Source: Sipunculus nudus (Eukaryota; Annelida; Sipuncula; Golfingiida; Sipunculidae). From it: 64,000 nt of DNA. The translations under genes and the position numbers were made by a program. Below are positions 1 to 13,000 of the stretch, one piece after another. Location of the stretch: positions 13,421,676 to 13,485,675 of the forward strand of contig CM049311.1 in NCBI GenBank assembly GCA_026874595.1. Direction: 5' to 3'. Under the pieces are notes generated by a model that saw only the letters and a list, made by a program, of their open reading frames with translations, made no database searches and was not told the DNA's origin. Each line of letters opens with the position of its first letter. Position 1 is the stretch's first letter.

Positions 1-673
1 TACCATTGGCATGTTTTAGTGTTCCTTGTGAGCTCAACGATTCGCAGAATAATATTTGTCTTGATTTATTGGAAAATCTGTATAATGACCCCCCTCCCCT
101 TAGGGCACGCATGTCTTCGTCTCTGCTATTCCTAGACTGTAGATGGGAACGTCCGAACGGATTTCCGTGACAACTGTGTAAGGACGTTCATCTTAATACA
201 ATTAATAATCCTGCTTCAAATTTAGCAGAAGTACTCTCCCAGACTTACTTCTATAATCAATAAACTTGCGTATGTAGGCTTGTGATTGTATACTTTGATC
301 TTCCCAAACAAGTAAGCCAGTGCTCATTGGTTCAATAATGGTGCCTGAGTCCAATTATAAGAGAACACGTAAGTGTTAGCGAGATAGGTTCAGTGCATTC
401 GCAATTGACCGGGTTTGGATGGTCGATGACTGAGACAAGAGCCTGTTTTTTTTTTTTTTTGTTTTTTTTTTTATTCAGTAGGTGCAACCTGATCAGGCCC
501 AGTGAAAGGCTTTGAGACTGTTTACACTCTAGGAATGCATCACCTAATTGACACGAATAAAAAATCATTTTGTTCTACATAAATGCATGCTTCATTATAG
601 TAACACTTTTCCAATGCAAAAAAAATGTAATGTTGTGACTACAACTTTTTTTCATCTCTTTCTGCTGTATAAG
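1..673. other. Sequence upstream of the first visible exon of gene A
   Basis: No exon could be supported here. A T-rich run lies near 447-470. The exon that follows begins in the middle of a codon (one base completes it), so this is most likely an intron and gene A continues to the left of the window. Confidence 0.6.
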
Positions 674-1697
674 GTTGGTAGTGGATATCATTGCTTCAAA
701 CGGAGGTTACCTTGGCATTAAAAGATATGACGATACCCCTGCAAGGAAAATGATTTACAAAGGAAAGTCCGTAACTCATACAACAACCATTCATATTGAC
801 CACGAGCAACCATACCACTGTGCCGTTACCAAAGCAACAGGATGCGGGGCTTCTACTTTCCTTGATGTTGGAAGAAACATAAGAAAGGAGGTGCGAATTC
901 ATTATGGATATCAGATAAAATACATCGCAGGTCTGACTAACACTCCTGTCTTGAATATAATGATGCCGCACAATTTCCTGTCCTTGTTTCCAAAATGAAG
1001 TAAACTGATCTCTAATCGAAGAGTTATATTAAAAATTTGCGACCGGCTCATATATAATGTCCTCCCGGACCGTTATCGATACCTTTAAATTTTAGACTCT
1101 TTGCAGTAATAACGTACACATTCATTATGTATATTATTATCAGAGTAATGTGACGATTAGGTGGCCTGGTTGGATGGATGATTCAGGCGGAATATCCGGG
1201 ATAGACTACTATGAATACGAACTACACAAGCTGAAAGGAGATAAAAATTCTCCACTTTCGAAAGAAGGCTCGAACATGGAAAATAGCACCTTTATACATC
1301 CAGTCACCGAACATACCACTACCCTTAAGGATCCCGGTAATATCTTACATGCCTTTTTAAACAGCATATGTCTGCTGATGAAAATCAAAATAGAAAACGA
1401 TATATATATAAAAGGAAATAACACAAATGTAAAGGTACCACCACAGTAATGATGAATCATATGAATACAGGTGAATACGAACTATTGGGATTTTATTAGT
1501 CTTTCATTTTAATTATTTCAGGAGTATATGCTGTGTACATCATTGCATTTGATAATGCTAACAATCACCAGGCGTCGCGCAAGTTCGTCCTGTTTGATAA
1601 TGTTAATGGAGTGGAGGTGATAGCAGACACCAGCATGAGGGTTGAAACCGCTGCCAAGAATACAAGCTACCGATGGATAACCAACCTCGAAGAAGCG
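674..1697 (+). CDS. Gene A exons 1-3
   Basis: Exons 674-890, 1144-1336 and 1522-1697. Exon 1 ends a repeat (beta strand HCAVTKATGCGAST). Exon 2 carries a core-like strand, TIRWPGWMDDSGGISGIDYY. Exon 3 reads VYAVYIIAFDNANNHQ, the usual closing strand with an A-x-D/N-x-A-N motif. Phases 0, 1 and 0 agree. These repeats are more diverged than those further downstream. Confidence 0.75.
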
Positions 1698-4600
1698 GTA
1701 AGAAAATAAGAACTTGCATAACTCACCTTTGTCGTCACCTCAATCAAGTTCAGGTAACAAAGTAACTTAAGCTACTTACGGTACACCGTGTTTCTTTATG
1801 AAAATTTAGTATATTGATATTTATTTCACGAAATAGAAATTTTCATTGTTTATTCTGTATTAGTAAACTATACTAAAGATAAACTATTTACCGTAACAAC
1901 TCGTGCCCGGGTATTTTGTGCAATAACAGGGAACAGCTTATTAAAGGTCATTGCTGGAATCAGAATAACAAATAATGAGATCGGTCCTTAAAATCCTGAA
2001 ATGACCCTTACTACACTGGAGATATAAATCATTTTTTGAAATAATTAATGAAAGAGGTGCCTAACTATACAACTTTATCTGAATGGACTTAATATGTCAT
2101 TAAATATGCAGTTGTTACACTGAGATAGTATTTTTCTGCAATATATCGAGATATGCTGAAATTTAAAACAGCCTATTGTACGGGTTAAACGGTGCACGAG
2201 TATTTTTTTTTTTATTTTCAGGCAAATTTGACTTGGATCGGACATTTTTGGAATCACCATCACCATGTACATGGATTTTTAAATGTTATTCGTGAAAGTA
2301 ATGAAAATATAATAGAGGGATACGAGGAAGTAACAGGACAGCCACCTCTACGATCTCGGGAAGCCATCCCGAATGTAAGGGGGATAACGGCGTATTTCAT
2401 TGAACATCGGACAGATCATGATGGAGGACTTTCTATCGTTAATCACACCAACTCATGGACAGAGGTTGTCGAATTCCAGGTAAATTCTTCTACAATTAAT
2501 GAATTAATGAATTATTATCCTCTTTCATTTAGACCAACGGCATACCCTACGCTGGTTGTACTGAGAAATTATTTACAATTTCAGTCAATCATAATTGCTA
2601 TATAAATTAATATAATAACAATTGGCACTTACGACACAGGCGGAGCAAGTTATCCTGAATATTACACGGGTCGACGGAGACAGTATCCGGATGTTCGCGA
2701 AAGGGCAAGATGTGCTGCAAAACGAAGCTGTAGATGATGTTCTGGTGCATGTAGACAGTTCGCCACCGGACCTTGAGATTTTAGGGCTATATCGGGATGG
2801 AAAACGACGCCTGGCTGTTCATAAAAACACTGACCTCTTTGATATGATGTGCGGCATTTTTTAACGTTACCTTATATCACATATTATGACGTTTTACTAT
2901 AAGCCGTAATATTTGTCGCTTTATGATAACGGAACGCATCTTTTATTAGTTATAAATTTGTTCTACCTTTTATTGAATTTGACTTGGGTATCAAACGGGT
3001 TACCTGCTGCTCTCTGGAAACTCTATCAAAAACCAGTCAAATTCTTAAAGGTTTTAACGGGTAGCCATAAAGTAAATTTTGAACAATCTTTCAAGGACGG
3101 TTTATATGTTGCATTATATTTATGCTTTTTATAGCTTTGAGTTTGAAGCCTCCGATGATCACAGTGGATTGCATACGATCCATTGGGAACTCCATGACCA
3201 CAAGGACAGTAGTAGGATACATGGCTCGGGTACTCTTTCCACGGGCGGATCTGGACCAGTGAGTCATATCTCACATTTGTGTTTTTGTCCCATCAAGATT
3301 AATCACAATATGACGTTTTCAATTGCATTTTCTGTTTCACAGATGAATCGGCGAGACTGCGTCCCACCTGAGTGTGTCTGTGTTCCAACCATGCAGTTAT
3401 GCTACCCAAGGAATTATAGTATGTCACCCGACAAGAACCAGATGAATATCTCCATCGGGGTCCATGAGTTTGATTACATTTATGTTGTTACGGTCACAAA
3501 CAATGCACAGCTTGTCACACAGGGGTCATTTAAGGTATTCGATATTATTATTGTTTTTATTATTTTTATTAGAATTTTTATTTCATAATAAAGAAATGAA
3601 AGCGGTTACTCCATTTAAATATCACAAAACACACTGTCTTGAAGAATATCCTCATACAGAAATAATACCTATTTCTTTGTTTTCCTCTGTGATTAGCTCC
3701 CGCACATAAGGTAGATTGTGCTAATGGATCTATACGTCATACATGAACATGGAAACAGATCTATTATATTTTAAGATCAATTCTTTTCTAGATAACAGTT
3801 GACATCAGCCCACCCCACCCTGGCGTTGTGAAGGACAACTTACCTGGTCAGCCTGACCTTGATTTCCAGCATCATAAGACCCACCAGGCATCATGGGAAG
3901 GTTTCTTCGACAAAGAGAGCGGTGTAATGTTTTATAAATATGGTTTTGCTGAACACTGTCTTACTTTAGACAGTTTTGGATATAACTCAACAGAGGTATA
4001 TAATATTTATATGCTTTTATACCCTGCCTCTTCATTATTTTACTCTCTTAAAAGATACGACGTATACCAATAAAAATGTCTGTTTGATCGACTTCACATA
4101 CCTGGCAAAATGATATCTCGCTTAATAAAAATATTTATTTAGTCTTAAAATGTGTGCGTGTGTAACAAAATATACGACCTTATTTTGACGAAAAATTTCT
4201 GTTGTATAGGTTACGTTGACTTACAACACTTGGGCCAGTCACAAATGGTCCTCGCCCGGTACCTACCACTGTACCGTTGTTGCATTTAATCACGCCAATG
4301 ATCCGTCTTTTCCTGTCTGCTCAAATGGTCTAACGGTAGATGTAACTGAGCCGACAATTTCCGGAGTGATAGCGGAAGGCATGTTTACAAACAAGGGTCT
4401 TGCAAAGTCAACTGATGGCGCTTTGTTCATCAGGAACAATGACCGCTCCCTGACCGGTTTGTCGGCACCTGTTCCTTGTGGGTACGGATTTCTGTGTTCC
4501 AATACAATGGCGTATTAAGGAATTAACAAGAATGGTAGCCATAGCTTAATTATAATTTGTGTGTGATCTTATATAATACTTATCCGAAAATCATAATAAC

Positions 4601-7055
4601 ATAAATGTCGAGGTTCATCTGAAGGATCGGATTTAACGTTTGGCGTAACTAGGCTTAGCGTTGGAAATTAATCTTAGATGACGTTAGATATACAGACAAC
4701 TAGCTTAACTATAACTTATATCTGGTTACGATAAATCCGATTTGTTAAGTGAAGAAAGCCGCAAACGAGTAGCTTACAAAAATAAAAATATAGGACTTTT
4801 TTTCTTTTTTTTTGCAGAGAACGAGCTTCCGTAATTGATACCGATTTGTATACATTTGACACCTTTAAAAACGGTACAGCTAAACATATTTCATTGTCAG
4901 AGGAAGACTGTTCCGTCCTTTATCCTGCAAGGACTCAACAGTATATTGCAACACCACACCGTGTAATAATTAATTATTGTCATTTTCTTCCTGTATGCAT
5001 TAAAAAAACTGCTGTATATTTCAATGGTAATTTCGCCAAGTTATGTCATCATAATTTTTATTTACAGCTTGAAATATCCTGGACTGTAACAGACACTGAA
5101 AGTGAACTCCTCGACTGCTTCGTTGGCATTTCATCAAACGGGCATGGGTATCCCACGATACTTCAATACCAGTCCACGCACGCGCATCAACATTATGTCA
5201 TTTACCACACGGGACTTTCTGAAGGACAAATATGCTATATCCATATTAAAGCGATGAACAAGGCAGGATTAGAGACAGAGAAGGTGAGGGATATATTTTA
5301 AGAAGTTGATATATGATACAGTGGTTTTATTTTAATGACCATATAATCTGTATTATAAACGTAATATATATTTGAGTTAAAAGTTCAATTTACACAGTAA
5401 ATATATGTTATATTTATATTTCTCGTTGCAGTGTTATCTAGTTGTATATATATTTGATTTATTTGTGTTAAGATCATTGGCCCAGTCGTAGTGGAATCGC
5501 GACCGCTTGACAATATCATTACCAGCATTGAAGTTTCCCAAAAAGAAAGTATGGGACACAAGCTCCTTATTGTCACGTGGGCTTATGATATCTGGAATAC
5601 GGAGAAGATCAGCTCTGTTGAACAGATCAGTATGGCATTAGGTATGATATTTGAAACAACACCCAGTACACAAATTAAATGTAAGGTATATCGCCAGCTC
5701 ATCTCAGCAGTTCAACACTAGCAAGGCATGGTCCTGGGCGCGTTAAACAAAAAGAAAGTGTAATTGAAGGCATTAAGCCATTCTTCAAATATATCACAAT
5801 AAGGTACAGATCAAAGTTTTTTTTATTATTTCAGGAGATAGCAACGTGAACACCCATCTTCTCAAATTCAGAGAAATTCATAGAACTAACGATTCTGCCG
5901 AACACTGCATCATCACTGATCCGCCATCTTGTGCAATTGTTGACGTAGCCGATTTGGACTGGCGCCTGCATAGCAACCACAGGTATAAAGCCGTAGTCAG
6001 AATATACACCGTCGCCGGTCACTTCGTCGACTATGAGTCTGACTGGTACCAATATCTCCACGGACCCCCGGAAGCTGGAAGAGCATGGGAAACTAGTCTA
6101 AATGATGAGGTAACACGGATCGGAAAACAAGATTAATTAAACTATATCAACGCCCTTAGCCGGGTAAAACGGTCGATTCGATATGCAATTGTATAATGTG
6201 AATATAGTTCAGTATCTAATGCAGGGATACTGTAAATAAGTACAAAATCTATTGTAGGAATCCTATTGTAAACAATGATTTACTTGAATTTTGATTTGGC
6301 GTTATATAACAGATAATATAGCTTAACTATGAACGATAGGTGCATGATGTTACGCTTTTATCTAGGTTTGTATGTAAAAGAACGCGGTTATAAATTATGC
6401 TTATACAGGTGGACCGCGGGGACATTGACATATCTACGCTCGCCACCACAGTGTTGATAAAGTGGCAGGGTTTCCACCACCCACATTCACCCATTCAATA
6501 TCACCTGACCCTTAGAAATTCAAGTGATGACGTCGTAGCAAGCTCACCGCTGCTTCCAGGAGAACAACTATCCTTTGTGTTTAGAGGCCTGATGCTTCAA
6601 GACTTTCAAGTTTGTAGCTCTAAATTAATATTGCTGACGAATATATATGTATCTCGATTGTGCCTTAGAAATTAATGTTATGTCGTAAAAAATCTATGGT
6701 CGCCTCATTTTTTTCATATTTGAAAAAAGGTTTTAACTTAATCCAGATTTATAAATTTAGATTTATATCATATAATAGTTCGGTGTTGGCAAATTCCGTT
6801 TTGTTTAATTCGTTGTTTTTTTAGTACCATCCCTGTATACCTTTCTATGTGAGTGACAAAGCGTTATTCCGTGATTTTATTTTTTAATGTGAAGAATTAC
6901 TTCGCCGAAGTGACTGGGATAACGTCAGAAGGAGAATCTTCGACAAGAACAGATGGTTTCATTGTTGTAACCGAGGACACGGTGGTCAGTGGAATAGATG
7001 TTATGGACGGAGCAGCGTACCAAAGTATTACGCATTTAGTTTATTTCATGTTTGC

Positions 7056-7111
<56 letters not shown>

Positions 7112-9973
7112 CCAAGTTTAATTTTGTGTACGCGTACTGGTATTGCAGAATAGAATAATCAAGTTAACAGTGGTTTTATATTAAACTTAAAACCTAGAAT
7201 GTTTACATTATTCTAACCTATTATAAGCATGCACTCCCTAGTATATATATTGATGAACTTTTGTTTATCTTTATTTCATATAAGAAACAATATGATTGTT
7301 TTTAAGCGAGTAATTCATGGCATCAAGTAAGATACACACACATACATACGGTTACGTTCTAAAGGGTAATTTTTATTATTGTTAATTACATTGCTGAACA
7401 TTGTTTTTTTTATATACGCTCTAAATAGCGTCAGTTATTCTCTGTATATTTTGTTTATATATACTAAATTTCGTGTAACACTAAATTATGTTACTTTTAC
7501 TCAGCCAAATATCAAGTAACTTTTAAAGTGCGCTTCTAATTTTTCATTGGTTTTACTTGCTTTTCTTTACAGGTAGTGGATGCGGGAATGAACTTGACTA
7601 CAGTATTTCAGACAATACATATACTGCCCGCTGGAAAATACCGCAGAATTTGACAGGTCTCATTACAGACGTTATGTGGCAAATGGAGCGATATGATAGT
7701 GACAGCAAGTATGGGCATTTCCTACTTATAATGTTCATATAAGTAAACTTTAGGAAAGGCAAAGGACAATTTAATCTTTTTTTCTAAAACTATTTCTTTC
7801 TTATTTAATGTTAAGGAACTGCGTTTACCTCTTATTTACTTTGATATAGTACATGGAAAGGAATGGAGGAAACTGCAGAATACCTTGGCTTAGTAACCGA
7901 GGCCTCGAGGGCTGATCTTCATCTGGAGGAGTATCAGCGATACCGCGCGGCAGTCAGGCCATGTCACGAAGAAGGCTGTATTCAGGTACCCGAATAATAC
8001 GAGTGAAGGGCGATAGTCAATGGAGAGAGCCTTGAGAGAATTCTATGTTGGAAACATATATCACTGGAACACTATGCGATAAGTCTAACTGTTTTTCTCA
8101 GTTGGAAACTTATATCACTTAAACATTATGCGGTAAATTTAACTGTTTCTCTTTTGTACAGGTTTCAAAACCTGAGGCGCTACATACGTGAAATTACCAG
8201 ATACTAAACTTCATTTTTTTTGTTCTTACATATTATATGTTATATTTTACAGCCAGTATTTTCCAATGGATTCACGGTGCTCAAAACGCCTCCCACCCCT
8301 GGGATTCTGCGGGTTGAATCTCTAAATTTTTCATCCCTGGTGATCCGCAGTATTAACGTTTCCTGGACTCCGTTTCAACAGCCTGGCTTATTTAGCTCAG
8401 CAGATGTAATATCTCGATATGACTGGACCGTCATGCTGGATCATCAAAACAAGGCACCAAGGCATCAACTGGTGCCATGGCAATACGAGTATTCCAATCA
8501 GGTGGGCCTTATAGTGATACAACTGATCAATGCTTTCCATCCCCAGAGCCGCTAGTGAACAAGGTTAAAATTTTATGTATTTTGGTATACTTTCGACTAT
8601 ATTTCTTTTTAATCAGATCAGTTTATACTTACCCACTCTATTCTCTGTTCCACGTTTTCTTTCCTTGTTGATATATTTTATGTTTTGAAAGTAGAATTGT
8701 ATTTTTTTACAAATTTTATATAATAAACACTTAGACACCGATGATATGTTCTGGTATATTTATGCCATATTGAATTATTTGTATGAAGACGGCCTAGAAT
8801 TTTTTTAAATACCATCATCTTTGGTTTATTAAATGTCTTTGATTAAAGGGATCGGTGTGACTAGTAACGAAAATAAGATATCATGTTTCAGCAGTGTCAA
8901 ATCATCTAGTTTACGTTATCATTGTTGCAGACGAAGGTAACATTTAAATTCCAAAAGCCGCTCCTGCGATCCCGATGCCTGGTACTCGTTCTCACAGCAA
9001 CAAACAGAGTTGGTCTAAAGACATCTATCGAGACCCAATTGACCGACTGCTCAAGAGTCAAACAACCGACAGTGTTAGACGCTGTCGGGACGTGGAATCC
9101 GCAGACACAGGAAGTCCGGTAAATTACGAATTTTCCTTTAGAATATAATATATATTGATAAGAGGCGGATTATTGACGATTTATGCTATTAATATACTCC
9201 TGTCACCATTTCAGGAATATCAGTTTAAAAACGAATCAGATATGGCAGAGAGCTGATCGTGAGTTTACGCCTTCTAAGTCTACTCTCCAGGCAGTTTGGC
9301 CTTCTCTACGTCACGGGCAGTACCTGTGGAAGGTTGTGTCTGGAGAGAACATTGATCTATGGGACGCCATCAATCCACACGCCCCGCTGTCTTATTTGGA
9401 CTACCACTGTTCCTCGCCAGAAGTTTTGGCTTGTGGCCAGTCGCATGTAAATCATGGGATATTAGGCAAAAATAAAACAAATGAGCAACCAGTTTCTATC
9501 TGGAATACCGAATAAAAATATAACATTTTAATTTGTTTTACATTATTTCGTGAGTTGGACACTAGTAACACCGTGTATTCTTCATTTTATCTGGTTCAGT
9601 TTAGTTCCTGTCACTTTTAATATATGTTTTGCTGTGAAGTTCATTCTATACATCATAAAATTACACATCATGCAATTTTTAGGATAATTTTGTCAATATA
9701 CCCGGTCTGGCCTTAAGGAATGGAGCCCGTTATTACACCTGTTTGTTTGCTAATGAGACTGTGATACACAATGAGCACTTCGACCAGACTTTACCCACTA
9801 TGTCGTTATGCACTGACGGTGTAGTGGTTGACGTAGACATCCCAAAAATAGGCCGCGTGTGGATCGGGGAAAAGGAGAATCATACATTTTACCAGGTACA
9901 TCTCCTTCACTCATATAGTAAAACGAGAATCGTGTAGACAATTCAATCTTCCGCTTTCTTAAAAGCTCAGATG

Positions 9974-10032
<59 letters not shown>

Positions 10033-13000
10033 TCTGTTTCTGTTCAGACTGACACAAAATCTCTGGTGGTGCACTGGGAAAAATTCCATGGTATCGAGGT
10101 TTTAAATAGCACAATGGGCGCCTCTGGAATATCAGAATATCACATGTCTGTCGGTAAGTAAATACTGAACAAATTAACGTTTACCATGCGTTATAAAAGA
10201 TTTACCATCAACCTAAGTACTCGCATATAAGGCCTCAATGAAAGTAATGCTTCTAAATAAATGTAGATATTCAACATTCTAGGCACGTCTCCAGGCGGAG
10301 GAGACGTGAGGGAGAGGTTTCCTGTCGGCATTCAGACAAACGTTGTGGTGATTCACCAACTTACTCTTCAGCCTGGACAGCAATATTATGTTACTCTGAC
10401 AGGTATGGTGTTAAATACATACTGCGCTGAAACATATATTCATATACTAAATCAAATGTGTTTATGCATATGCATGTACTGAATTAACATAAATATATGG
10501 TACATATGGGACATGACATATAGCAATACAGTTAGAATGTCCAAATGCGCAAAACTTAAACTCGACGTAACCAACATGTGTAGTCATTTTTTTTTATTTT
10601 TGCAGCCATTAATTATGTGGGTCTATCAACCTCGGCGACCTCGTCCGGGACGGTTGTGGACGTGTCTCCCCCTGAAGTTAGAGGGACTTTGGACACGGGG
10701 GGCAGATTCCACACGTCAGCTGACTCTGTTAGTGCCCGGTGGCATGGCATATTCTCTGATCAGGAAAGTGGTAAGAATGATAATAAGGATAAATATATTG
10801 GTAATTGTTCAGATAATGTTGAAACTTAAATACGACAAAAAATGTAAATTAATGTATATATCTGGTGTTCCTCAGGCATTGCAACATACACCTGGTGTGT
10901 TGGTTCCCTTCCGGGACATTGTGATATACGGAGCTACACTAAAACTTCCCACACAGAAGTGACACTTCAAGAACTGCAATGCGGAAGACAATATTACGTC
11001 ACTGTTAAGGTTAGTTCATGTGTGACACACAAATATAGTTATGGTCCCATTATATCTGCAGACACTGGTCTTATGTTAATTCATGCTGCCTTACAATATA
11101 TATAAATTATTCATCTTTAAGAAAAACACATATATTTTTATATAGCTCATGCTTCATTTGCATTCAGGCTATTAACGGAGCAGGGTTGACCAAGCGAGTT
11201 TCTTGTCCGTCAATTATAGTGGATGAAACGCCGCCGACGGCTGGTTTCGTGTTAGACACGACGGCTGATGTCAACGACACAGACGTGGACTTTCAGGTTA
11301 ATAAACTTTATAATTTCTCTTCAAAGGCCGTATGCAAATATCAGCAGTTTTGTTTCTTTTGTGTGTGTCTAATACTATGTTACTAAAGTAAAAGACTACA
11401 AAGGACTCAAAAAGGACTGTCCGTTTATCACAGGTGTCCACCACAGATCTGTATACACACTGGGGAGGCTTTCATGACAAAGATACCGGAATAGTTAATT
11501 ACATGGTCGCTGTCGGAACATGTCCAGGGTGTCGTGATATTATGGATGACTCTAACTGGGGTATTAGCCGAGGTATGTATTTATCCATGGTTATGCACAT
11601 GCAGTTTACGCACTCCATCTGGATCACAACTGGTACGTAAATACATTCGGACGTGTACGATTTTACACTTAATATTTTACAAAATTGCAGATCTTCACCT
11701 GACCGACCTATATTTGACACCGGGCACACGGTACTTTGTGACAATAACGGCCTGTAATGGGGCGAGCAGTTGTACAGAGGTGTCATCTGACGGGGTGTTG
11801 ATAGACTACACTCCACCGATGGAGGGCAAGGTGTTTGATGGAATTGAAGGAGAAGATGCCCAATTTCAAACCAGCAGGTTAAAATAATATGATTAAACAT
11901 CAGATTGTTTTTAACCCACTATCTACTTTTGTCTCAGGAACAAATATCTAAATTGAAATGGTGTATTTGTGAATATCAATATAATTTTGAAACCGAATCA
12001 ATCATCGGCTACGTCTTAGCTGTCAATACATATCAAAGTAATTAAGATGCCCCTTATGACCATTTGTTAAAGTTTATTTATCTATATTCTTACCTTCAGA
12101 TGTAAACATCTATCACTGTAAAAATGCAAATAATTGTGATATTTAGAAAAAAAATTCTAGCATTTATATCCTTTATCATATTTTGGTATATGAAAGAGAC
12201 ACCATGATAATCTGCAATGTATTTTTATATACAGTTCACGGTTATGTGCCCATTGGGTCAATTTCTTTGATGTCCACTCGGGTATTTCCCACTATGAGTG
12301 GTGGGCTGGCGTGACCCCAGGAAGTGATGACATCATTACAACACAACAGTTACACCTGTCACATTACGCATGCACAACCGTCTCACGGCAGCTACCTTTA
12401 TCAACGAAACTGTATATTTCTGTGAAAGTTGTCGACCATGCTGGTGGGAATACATATTTCTTTTACCAATTTTTTGTCTTAATGTTTTTATACAAGGATT
12501 ACCCACTACTAAAAGGAATAGGTAGTAACAGATTCATGAGACTAGGCATTTCTACTTCATACAGAGTATAAAGATTGGTCTTTCTCGCAGGTACCTAATG
12601 CTACTGCTAAATACCGATGTTATTCCCTGTACGTTTCTGTATGAGAAGAGTACACTCGAAACATAACCCCTAAGTATAACCCATACGTATTTCAACAGCA
12701 TTTTTAGATCATTTTAGCCTTTTTATAGATATTTAGCTTTTTATATACGCATAGGTTTAATCGCCACCTCTATATCGAATGGTATTGTGGTAGACAACAC
12801 AGCGCCAATAGTGAAGAAGAGAGCAACTTTCAATGAGAGACGAGGTTCCTTAAAATACGGTTCCCAGGTAATCAAAATGAATGCGCACTCAAGTAGTGAA
12901 GTGAAAATCATGTGTAGCTGTTTTGAATTACCTGATAAGATAGAAAACACGATATGTCTGGTTGAATCTTTGAGACCTGACTAGACATGTTTATATTTGT

